From the NCBI GenBank assembly GCA_020444005.1, contig JAHLLU010000034.1, positions 1-11,403 on the forward strand: 11,403 bases of DNA, written 5' to 3'. The position numbers and the translations under genes are program-made. Shown here one piece after another: positions 7,039-11,403 of the stretch. The notes beneath the pieces were generated by a model that searched no databases, was not told the origin of the DNA, and saw nothing but the letters and a program-made list of their open reading frames with translations. Each line of letters opens with the position of its first letter. Position 1 is the stretch's first letter. This stretch comes from an archaeon (lineage in GTDB: Archaea > Thermoproteota > Bathyarchaeia > TCS64).

Positions 7039-7416
7039 ATGAACAAAGCAACCATTCCAATTATCGTTATCTTATCTGCTTCTGGGATAATTGTAACTGG
7101 GTTAGTTGTCCCATATTATCGACTACATCAAGATGAGTATGTAGAAAAAAAGATACTAGAAGCTTTGAATCAAGAGTTTGATGAAGTAAACTTTACACAC
7201 GTAATCCTATATGATGTTATCAATTTTGAAACAGATTCTATACCCAGATACTCATGGCATGCTGACAGGGCAACGTCAAAGTACATTCGTCCATTTCTTG
7301 CCTCTGACCAAGAGATAGTGAACTGGGACAATCCAAACGAGGGCGGTGTAAATACTACTAAAGGGTTCATTGATTTGAATGGAAATGTCTTTTTCTTTGG
7401 ATTAAACCTCTGGTAA
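7039..7416 (+). CDS. Small membrane-anchored protein of unknown function
   Basis: A 125-residue protein I do not recognise. Residues 6-27 (IPIIVILSASGIIVTGLVV) form one hydrophobic helix after a short basic start, so the rest is probably held outside the membrane. About residues 30-48 are helical and charged (HQDEYVEKKILEALNQEF). The remainder is aromatic and probably beta-rich, ending in FIDLNGNVFFFGLNLW (110-125). It has no cysteine and no obvious catalytic motif. A short membrane anchor with a small globular domain could be an inhibitor, sensor or chaperone-like domain, but nothing visible decides. The start follows TGATAG, a poor ribosome-binding match. A/T boxes at 6990-6998 (CTTAATATG) and a 10-bp palindrome at 7006-7015 (TTCTTAAGAA) lie in the promoter zone. 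The gene and its flanks are A/T-rich compared with the rest of the window, and direct repeats border it. Confidence 0.6.
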   Translation: MNKATIPIIVILSASGIIVTGLVVPYYRLHQDEYVEKKILEALNQEFDEVNFTHVILYDVINFETDSIPRYSWHADRATSKYIRPFLASDQEIVNWDNPNEGGVNTTKGFIDLNGNVFFFGLNLW

Positions 7417-7431
7417 CCCATAACCGAATCT

Positions 7432-7454
7432 TAGTCTCATGTAACAAGCATATT
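7432..7454. repeat. 23-bp direct repeat, copy 2
   Basis: Partner of the copy at 6900-6922, same orientation, 21 of 23 bases matching. It starts 16 nt after the stop of the orphan gene, so both copies lie a short distance downstream of a stop codon. The 9-mer TGGTAACCC also occurs twice nearby (7411-7419, spanning the stop, and 7455-7463, directly after this repeat). Confidence 0.75.
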
Positions 7455-7526
7455 TGGTAACCCTCATACAACTCTTAAATCATAAAGAAACTCATTCATC
7501 TAAATTTAACAGAAAACTAAAGACAC

Positions 7527-7533
7527 TTTTTTT
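7527..7533 (+). terminator. T-run terminator downstream of the orphan gene
   Basis: Seven consecutive T residues about 110 nt past the stop at 7416, inside a strongly A/T-rich stretch, are the best candidate end for the orphan gene's transcript and would insulate the next small gene. There is no hairpin. Confidence 0.4.
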
Positions 7534-7574
7534 AATAATTACTTAATGAAAAAATTTCAACAACCTTCAAGATA

Positions 7575-7584
7575 TTTTTAAATT
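7575..7584 (+). promoter_or_regulatory. TATA box for the 67-residue membrane protein gene
   Basis: TTTTTAAATT is centred about 42 nt before ATG 7622, predicting a transcript start near 7605 and a leader of about 17 nt. AAGGTG at 7605-7610 in that leader is a plausible ribosome-binding site 11 nt before the ATG. Confidence 0.45.
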
Positions 7585-7621
7585 AGATCGAGAAAAACAG
7601 TGGCAAGGTGTTGAACACGAT

Positions 7622-7825
7622 ATGGAATTATCGCGGACTGCGACACGCCTGTTTTTCATAGCTGCATTTAACATAGCAGTTGCTCTGTTTAATGCGTTTA
7701 TAGAAAACTGGTTAAACCTTGTATTGACTTTGATGAACTTTTTCATCATTTTACATTCATTTGCCATGGTAGAGAATGCAATTGATGAAATGAGATATTA
7801 TCCTAAAATGGAGGATAAGCAATAG
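7622..7825 (+). CDS. Small two-helix membrane protein, unknown function
   Basis: A 67-residue protein I do not recognise. It shows two hydrophobic helices, about residues 9-29 (RLFFIAAFNIAVALFNAFI) and 31-50 (LNLVLTLMNFFIILHSFAM), and a charged tail (ENAIDEMRYYPKMEDKQ). The helices are joined by a very short turn, so a hairpin with both ends on the same side of the membrane is likely. A promoter box and ribosome-binding site upstream support it as a real gene despite its size. It ends 36 nt before the stop of the convergent winged-helix regulator gene. It has no close operon partner, and its role cannot be inferred from context. Confidence 0.55.
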   Translation: MELSRTATRLFFIAAFNIAVALFNAFIENWLNLVLTLMNFFIILHSFAMVENAIDEMRYYPKMEDKQ

Positions 7826-7861
7826 AGAAGAAAACTGGTATTCCTGTAGAGTTTGTCTCTC

Positions 7862-8122
7862 CTAGCCAGTTGTATAGAGGATAAATTTACCTTCCGGGGG
7901 AGGCGTGATCTCTAAACGGACCTCCTTTATCAATTTATAATATTTTTTCCTTCCAACCATGTAGCTCTTGATTAACCCTGATTCCTCTAATGTGTCTAGA
8001 TGGTGTTTTGCGTTCTTACCATCCATAGAGGCTAAATCCATTATCTCTGAAACGTATCTGTCTCTTCGACTAAGTAGTTTCAGTATCTGGAGCCTGTTTT
8101 TGCTGCTAAATACCTCTATCAT
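7862..8122 (-). CDS. ArsR-like winged-helix transcriptional regulator
   Basis: An 86-residue winged helix-turn-helix protein. Helix 1 is [10 protein letters not shown] (9-18), helix 2 [10 protein letters not shown] (22-31), the recognition helix [16 protein letters not shown] (36-51), and the wing [10 protein letters not shown] (55-64), all in the usual order of archaeal ArsR-type regulators. The C-terminal tail ([14 protein letters not shown]) follows the wing and may serve in dimerisation. It has no cysteine, so metal sensing of the classic ArsR kind is unlikely. The gene diverges from the amphi-Trp gene through a 64-nt promoter that carries a symmetric inverted repeat, which suggests it represses or controls itself and that neighbour. 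A TATA box about 27 nt from ATG 8122 predicts a leaderless message. Confidence 0.82.
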   Translation of the reverse strand: MIEVFSSKNRLQILKLLSRRDRYVSEIMDLASMDGKNAKHHLDTLEESGLIKSYMVGRKKYYKLIKEVRLEITPPPEGKFILYTTG

Positions 8123-8182
8123 ATCAAGTATAAAATTACAAAGAATATTTATATGTTTTATTGATCAGATGGATACTTGATA
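8122..8182. promoter_or_regulatory. Divergent promoter with shared TATA region and 10-bp inverted-repeat operator
   Basis: TATCAAGTAT at 8122-8131 and its exact reverse complement ATACTTGATA at 8173-8182 are separated by 41 bp. The midpoint, 8152, falls on the A/T box 8145-8155, which reads TATAAATA leftward and TTTATATG rightward. Standard TATA-to-start spacing puts the two transcription starts near 8124 (regulator gene) and 8177 (amphi-Trp gene), inside the two arms. The left arm even overlaps the regulator's ATG. The pattern fits an autoregulated operator for the adjacent winged-helix protein; binding itself is inference. Confidence 0.65.
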
Positions 8183-8186
8183 CAAT

Positions 8187-8510
8187 ATGGAGATAAAGAA
8201 AACACCCTCAGTGGAGAAAAAAATCATCAAAGGAGAATTCTCCCAAGAGTTCTATATGAGTAGAAACGAGCTAGCATCGTTTTTGAGAAACCTAGCTACC
8301 CAAGTGGAAGGCGAAGAAGATCTCAAGATAATCTCAGATGAATGGATTCTACCATTCAAATCAACTGGACAGGCAAAGGTTGACATTGATCTGGATGAAG
8401 ATGAGCTTGAGATAGAGATAGAGTTCAAGAAAAGCACTGGGAAACTCATTACCCAACCACAGGAATCAGAGACTGAGGAAAACCCAGAGTATGAACACAC
8501 ATACACCTGA
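8187..8510 (+). CDS. Amphi-Trp domain protein
   Basis: A 107-residue soluble, acidic protein matching the amphi-Trp domain family, a small domain of unknown function found in archaea and bacteria. Family features present: an SRNELASFLRNLATQVE helix (25-41) corresponding to the conserved x-x-EEAA-x-x-L-x-x-LA segment, the W-containing strand ISDEWILPF (49-57), and the alternating charged/hydrophobic final strand VDIDLDEDELEIEIEF (65-80). The Trp usual at the end of that last strand is Phe80 here, while Trp53 is kept. After the domain the tail (82-107) is polar, Glu-rich and probably disordered. The start is ATG 8187, about 10 nt after the predicted transcript start. It overlaps the following RAM-domain gene by 20 nt, so the two are co-transcribed and probably translationally coupled. 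Confidence 0.75.
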   Translation: MEIKKTPSVEKKIIKGEFSQEFYMSRNELASFLRNLATQVEGEEDLKIISDEWILPFKSTGQAKVDIDLDEDELEIEIEFKKSTGKLITQPQESETEENPEYEHTYT

Positions 8511-8766
8511 TCTACTTCAGCCTTTTTCCGTGAACAAAGAACCAGAGGCTATTGTTTTAATCACAACCAGTCATGGGGCTGAGCGGAAGGTGCTTGAGAA
8601 GCTTAGAAAGTTTGAGGAGTTAGCTGAGGCTCATACTGTTCATGGGTATTTTGACATCGTGGCTAGGTTCAAAACAAGAAATTATGACTGTTTGAGCGAG
8701 TTGCTCAATGTCCGGGTCAAGAAAACCGAAGGCGTAAAGTCCTCAAAAAATCTACTGATCGCTTAA
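8491..8766 (+). CDS. Stand-alone Lrp/AsnC-type RAM (ligand-binding) domain protein
   Basis: A 91-residue protein consisting only of the effector-binding (RAM) domain of Lrp/AsnC regulators, without a DNA-binding domain. The pattern is AIVLITTSHGAERKVLEKLR (20-39), EELAEAHTVHGYFDIVARF (42-60) and the terminal EGVKSSKNLLIA (80-91), the usual beta-alpha-beta-beta-alpha-beta order; the HGYFDIVARF turn is the most conserved part. Such proteins form ring-like oligomers that bind amino acids and may modulate partner regulators. Residues 1-13 lie in the overlap with the upstream gene or just after it and do not belong to the domain; an in-frame GTG at 8530 would remove them and the overlap, and may be the true start. 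The TAA stop is part of a short palindrome shared with the convergent HAD gene. Confidence 0.85.
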   Translation: MNTHTPDLLQPFSVNKEPEAIVLITTSHGAERKVLEKLRKFEELAEAHTVHGYFDIVARFKTRNYDCLSELLNVRVKKTEGVKSSKNLLIA

Positions 8767-8778
8767 AAGTTTCTTTTA
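8764..8778. terminator. Palindrome containing both convergent stop codons; possible bidirectional terminator
   Basis: TAAAAG, TTT, CTTTTA forms a perfect 6-bp inverted repeat with a 3-nt loop. The TAA of the RAM gene is its left end and the TAA (read on minus) of the HAD gene is its right end. Rightward transcripts see TTTCTTTT here, then a six-T run a few bases on inside the HAD gene's last codons; leftward transcripts see a four-T run. The stem is A/T-rich and weak, so termination may rely on the U-tracts. Confidence 0.45.
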
Positions 8779-9486
8779 CATCGTTTTTTCTAAGACCGCA
8801 GGTAGCTCTGATAATCGGTCAATAACCGCATAGGGAGAAAACGAGCCAACAGTCTCTTCATCATAACAACGTGTGTTTAGTAGAACAAAGCGCCCTCCAG
8901 CAGCGGTGCAAGCATAAGCATCGTGATCTGAGTCACCTATGTAGAAGAAGTCGTCTCTGTTGTATAGGTCTAGTATTCTATTGAATGGCTCTGGGTCGGG
9001 TTTGATGTAATGGCATTCGTCACGTGTTATGGAGTGTTTGAAGTATTCTCCGAAGCGTCCATAGTTTTTCCCTCGGCTTATCCTGTCATAGGATTCTCTT
9101 GATGCTGTGGTCACTAGACCCATAGTGTAGCCTAGGTCTTTGAGTTTCTTTAGCCCCGGTATGGTTTCTGGGATTAGTACGCTGATCTCGTGGTCTGCTC
9201 TTTCCTCCACCATGAACGGTTCATTGATCTCGGTCATTACCGCCTTAATCTCAGAATCAGGGTAGTCATTCTCCTCAAGGTATTTTCTAGTAGTGTTCCA
9301 GATGGTAGCCATACGATCCAATGGCATTACTAGCTCAGAGGGTACACCGTGTTTGATTACTATCTCCTTCATCTGGCTTTTAATGGACAAATATGGTCCA
9401 TAGTGGGTCTTGGTGCCCTTGTATTCTGGTGGTTTTTCCTGTATTATTAGGGTGCCGTCCATGTCGAAGAGGATGAGGGGCTTCAT
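8776..9486 (-). CDS. HAD-superfamily hydrolase (phosphoglycolate phosphatase-like)
   Basis: A 236-residue haloacid dehalogenase-type hydrolase. All four motifs are present: motif I FDMDGTL (7-13, nucleophile Asp8 and acid/base Asp10), motif II VTTAS (125-129), motif III Lys162 in IKPDPEPF, and motif IV IGDSDHDA (183-190, Mg2+-binding acidic residues). The region between motifs I and II (about 20-110) is a helical cap, placing it with cap-type C1 members such as phosphoglycolate phosphatase or beta-phosphoglucomutase. It probably dephosphorylates a small cytoplasmic metabolite; the substrate cannot be told from motifs. It begins 5 nt after the nitroreductase stop, and the GGGG just before its ATG overlaps that stop, so it is the second gene of a two-gene operon. 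It may rely on translational coupling, since the spacing from GGGG to ATG is only 2 nt. Confidence 0.88.
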   Translation of the reverse strand: MKPLILFDMDGTLIIQEKPPEYKGTKTHYGPYLSIKSQMKEIVIKHGVPSELVMPLDRMATIWNTTRKYLEENDYPDSEIKAVMTEINEPFMVEERADHEISVLIPETIPGLKKLKDLGYTMGLVTTASRESYDRISRGKNYGRFGEYFKHSITRDECHYIKPDPEPFNRILDLYNRDDFFYIGDSDHDAYACTAAGGRFVLLNTRCYDEETVGSFSPYAVIDRLSELPAVLEKTM

Positions 9487-9491
9487 ATCCC

Positions 9492-10325
9492 CTAGTTTAG
9501 TATCGCCTCATATAGATTCATTCTCTCGGATTTCAGGGTCTCCTCAGCGGGCCAACCAATGATGATATGATTTCTGCTTGTCATTGTTGGGCTAAGATGA
9601 AAGTGTTCTCTGAGACGTTTCTGTGTATCTTCTCCGTGGGTCAACCAGCAGTGTCCTAGACCTAGGGCGTGAGCCATCAGGCATATGTGGTCTGCTGCGG
9701 CTGCGGCATCATAGTAGAGGTTCTGTGGCACGTATTTCTCGAATCTGAGGGTATGGTACATGCTGAGTTCTTGGAGAACCACGATCATAACACAGTTCTC
9801 TATGGGAATATCGCTGCTTACCAGTTTCTGCTCCTCTGGGTCATGGAGCACTAGGAACCTTGTGCAGCCTACGTTGCAGCCGTGTGGCGCGTAGAGTCCT
9901 GCTTTGAGTATTCGTTTGATCATGTGGTCTGGGACTGGTTCGGGTCTGAACTGTCTGATGCTTTTACGTCCGTAGATGAGACGCTCGATGGTTGCTGCCT
10001 CGGACTCGCTGAACCCCACCCAGGGCGTGGTTTCTAGGTTCGCTGGTTTGCCTTCTCTGAGGCGTCTAGCTGCATCTATGTATTTGATACACCACTGGAT
10101 GTCAGGTGAGTCTGTACTGAAGCCCCGTTGTTTCCAGATCTCAAGAAGCCTCTCAGCCACCACGCCAAAGTCTTCAGGTAGTTCATGGGTGCCGTTTAGT
10201 ATCCTGTAGATATAGACCTCTATAGTGTGGTGTGTTCGCTCATGGAATACGGCTCGGAGGTTATCCTTGCTCATCTTCATTAAATCGTCCACGGTGTAGC
10301 CATGGACCTTAAACTGTGTACTCAT
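9492..10325 (-). CDS. Nitroreductase-family flavoprotein with N-terminal helical extension
   Basis: A 277-residue protein whose C-terminal part (about 110-277) is a nitroreductase-fold domain: YGRKSIRQFRPEPVP (118-132, FMN-phosphate-binding start), ILKAGLYAPHGCNVGCTRFLVL (139-160, split here only for description), DAAAAADHICLMAHALGLGHCWL (206-228) and IIIGWPAE (254-261). Family members bind FMN, dimerise and transfer electrons from NAD(P)H to varied acceptors or catalyse dehalogenation and related redox steps. Residues 1-109 are not part of the usual domain: they are mostly helical, with MSKDNLRAVFHERTHHTIEVY (18-38) and AERLLEIWKQRGF (57-69), and match no motif I know. The domain has Cys150, Cys154, Cys178 and others, not in Fe-S spacing. 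First gene of an operon with the HAD hydrolase. No convincing promoter lies at the leaderless position; the box GTGTTTAAGG about 57 nt upstream may serve both directions. Confidence 0.88.
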   Translation of the reverse strand: MSTQFKVHGYTVDDLMKMSKDNLRAVFHERTHHTIEVYIYRILNGTHELPEDFGVVAERLLEIWKQRGFSTDSPDIQWCIKYIDAARRLREGKPANLETTPWVGFSESEAATIERLIYGRKSIRQFRPEPVPDHMIKRILKAGLYAPHGCNVGCTRFLVLHDPEEQKLVSSDIPIENCVMIVVLQELSMYHTLRFEKYVPQNLYYDAAAAADHICLMAHALGLGHCWLTHGEDTQKRLREHFHLSPTMTSRNHIIIGWPAEETLKSERMNLYEAILN

Positions 10326-10376
10326 AATACAAGTAAAACAAGAATCCTAGATAACATCTCTGAAAAAGGGGAGAAT

Positions 10377-10390
10377 CCTTAAACACGTGT
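10377..10390 (+). promoter_or_regulatory. TATA-like box and ACACGTGT palindrome before the tandem membrane genes
   Basis: CCTTAAACA is centred about 28 nt before ATG 10409, predicting a leaderless message. It runs directly into the 8-bp palindrome ACACGTGT (10383-10390). The octamer AGAATCCT occurs at 10341-10348 and again at 10372-10379, 31 bp apart, about three helical turns. These may be regulator sites for this gene, the divergent nitroreductase gene, or both. Confidence 0.4.
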
Positions 10391-10408
10391 ATCATCAGCT
10401 TAATTTGA

Positions 10409-10951
10409 ATGTTTAGCTGGGTTCGTCCTATTCACATTGTGGCTTTGGGTTTACTGGGGATGCTTTTTGCTGGCGTGGGTTCAACGATACTGGTTGATGA
10501 ACAAGTATCGATACCGCCAAACGATTATGTCCAGTACGCGATACAAGTCTACCCTGGTCAAAGCATACAGGCAGCAGCCACGGTTCAGGTGCCCGGAGTA
10601 CCAGAGTACGAGAGGAACATACTTGAGATACTCATCATGGACGATGAGAATTATGGCTACTTTGAGTCAGAAAACTATACTTTAATCAATGAAAGAAAAA
10701 AGATGCTGGTTGGCTCTAACTACTGGGAGTATCTTAGGGTGGATACCCGGTGGGTTGGCACCGTCCACGTTGTACTGAACAACAAGGTCAGGGTCTCGGA
10801 CAGGGATATGGTTAAGGATGTGACTGTTAGAATCACCCGTTATAAGCCGTTGGGATATATTGGAGCCCCCAGTCTAGTTGTGTTGATTTATGGTGCGGTG
10901 CAGTGGGGCAGGGAGTTCAATGTAAGAAGAGAGGATGAAAAACATGTGTGA
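10409..10951 (+). CDS. Membrane-anchored protein with extracytoplasmic beta domain, unknown function
   Basis: A 180-residue protein with one hydrophobic helix at each end: about 8-28 (HIVALGLLGMLFAGVGSTI) and 149-165 (GYIGAPSLVVLIYGAVQW), followed by a charged tail (GREFNVRREDEKHV). The middle, about 30-145, is probably outside the membrane and beta-rich: QYAIQVYPGQSIQAAATVQV (42-61), a LEILIMDDENYGYFE stretch (72-86) and a VHVVLNNKVRVS strand pair (119-130) leading to DVTVRITRY. The order of strands and the layout with a C-terminal helix and short basic tail recall GOLD/emp24-like or cupredoxin-like beta sandwiches, but this is a weak impression and no catalytic or metal-binding set is visible. 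It has a TATA box 28 nt upstream and is followed, in the same frame and after 21 nt, by another membrane-anchored protein, so they form an operon. Confidence 0.68.
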   Translation: MFSWVRPIHIVALGLLGMLFAGVGSTILVDEQVSIPPNDYVQYAIQVYPGQSIQAAATVQVPGVPEYERNILEILIMDDENYGYFESENYTLINERKKMLVGSNYWEYLRVDTRWVGTVHVVLNNKVRVSDRDMVKDVTVRITRYKPLGYIGAPSLVVLIYGAVQWGREFNVRREDEKHV

Positions 10952-10972
10952 ACATACTTGGTGTGGACTGCA

Positions 10973-11403
10973 GTGAATAAGAAGCTTCAAACAGTTCTCG
11001 GATTATCCTTTGTTCTGTTTTTCCCGTTGCTTGTTGTTGGTGTGGGAACCAGAGATGAACCTGTTTTACCGGGTGTAGCTGAGGATGTTCCCGCTTGGCT
11101 GTATGTAGAGTATGGTTTAGTCGCGTCAAATCCTGAGAGATTCACCCCCGTGGAGTTTGGGGAGTTTAATCATCTGCCGGTTCTGAAGGAGTATCTTAGG
11201 GATGGCGAGACACCCATCAACCACGTAATGATAGAGTACAATGGAATCGAGGCGCGTCGAGCCGTCTATTATCTGAGCCACGTTATGGGACTGGAGGACC
11301 ATAGACACCTAGATGATGGGGGAAGAATCTTCTATATTTACGGTGTTGAGATCGATGGTAGATATACGTGGATATCCATCGTATTCGGTGAAACAAGACC
11401 AGT
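10973..11403 (+). CDS. Membrane-anchored or secreted protein of unknown function, C-terminus beyond window
   Basis: An open frame runs from the stop of the previous gene to the right edge. The best start is GTG 10973 (first residues MNKKLQTVLGLSFVLFF), with GGTG 9 nt upstream as a ribosome-binding site; TTG 10958 and GTG 10961 are in-frame alternatives. Residues 7-25 form a hydrophobic helix after two lysines, a signal peptide or anchor. The next 118 residues visible are soluble and aromatic: PAWLYVEYGLV (about 40-50), FNHLPVLKEYLRDGETPINH (62-81), and GGRIFYIYGVEIDGRYTWIS near the edge. The pattern suggests a small alpha/beta domain exposed outside the membrane. I recognise no family. It is in the same reading frame as the upstream gene, separated by one TGA, so read-through would make a fusion. 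Only 143 codons are in the window. Confidence 0.65.
   Translation, partial: MNKKLQTVLGLSFVLFFPLLVVGVGTRDEPVLPGVAEDVPAWLYVEYGLVASNPERFTPVEFGEFNHLPVLKEYLRDGETPINHVMIEYNGIEARRAVYYLSHVMGLEDHRHLDDGGRIFYIYGVEIDGRYTWISIVFGETRP

Noticed and set aside
7411..7463. TGGTAACCC occurring twice, 44 nt apart
   Set aside because: Nine bases with a partly palindromic core, one copy spanning a stop codon; too short to claim as a functional repeat by itself.
7833..7871. AACTGG/CCAGTT inverted repeat between the convergent membrane-protein and regulator genes as a terminator
   Set aside because: Six-base arms with a 27-nt loop and no T-run afterwards; unlikely to form a useful hairpin.

Overview
The window looks archaeal. 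Most starts have an A/T-rich box of the archaeal TATA type (for example TATTTAAA, TTTATATG, CTTTAAAC) about 22-35 nt upstream, so many messages would be leaderless or have very short leaders. Clear Shine-Dalgarno sites are rare, gene ends carry T-runs rather than GC-rich hairpin terminators, and the protein families (stand-alone Lrp/AsnC RAM domain, short ArsR-like winged-helix protein, amphi-Trp protein, MntP, CPA antiporters) are common in archaea. An uncultured TACK or Asgard-type archaeon (for example Bathyarchaeia or Thorarchaeia) is a guess I cannot confirm from sequence alone. No rRNA, convincing tRNA, CRISPR array, transposase or integrase was seen.

Layout. (1) 1-1294, minus: the N-terminal 431 residues of a secreted multidomain protein (signal peptide, PKD-like and carboxypeptidase-regulatory-like beta domains, then what may be the start of a metallopeptidase domain), cut by the window edge. 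(2) 1363-3435: an AbgB-like M20 amidohydrolase (minus) and a small cysteine-free flavodoxin-fold protein (plus), divergent from one shared A/T box. (3) 3477-6864: a cation-transport block of MntP-type Mn2+ exporter (plus), CPA2 cation/proton antiporter (minus, tail-to-tail with mntP through interleaved stop codons) and a CPA1-like antiporter (plus), with a 266-nt divergent control region between the two antiporters. (4) 6865-7861: an A/T-rich stretch with two small membrane proteins of unknown function; the first is flanked by a 23-bp imperfect direct repeat. (5) 7862-8766: a compact regulatory-looking cluster. A winged-helix regulator diverges from an amphi-Trp protein and an overlapping RAM-domain protein, and the 64-nt divergent promoter carries a perfect 10-bp inverted repeat placed symmetrically over both predicted transcription starts. 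(6) 8776-10325, minus: a two-gene operon of a nitroreductase with a roughly 110-residue N-terminal extension and a HAD-family phosphatase. (7) 10409-11403, plus: two membrane-anchored proteins of unknown function in tandem and in the same reading frame, the second cut by the window edge.

How the genes may work together: the three transporters suggest Mn2+/monovalent cation and pH homeostasis. The winged-helix regulator very probably controls itself and the amphi-Trp/RAM pair. The nitroreductase-HAD pair, the amidohydrolase and the flavoprotein are separate metabolic units with no obvious common pathway. The best candidates for something undescribed are the winged-helix/amphi-Trp/RAM cluster with its symmetric operator, the repeat-flanked orphan gene, the N-terminally extended nitroreductase, and the tandem membrane-anchored pair at the right edge.
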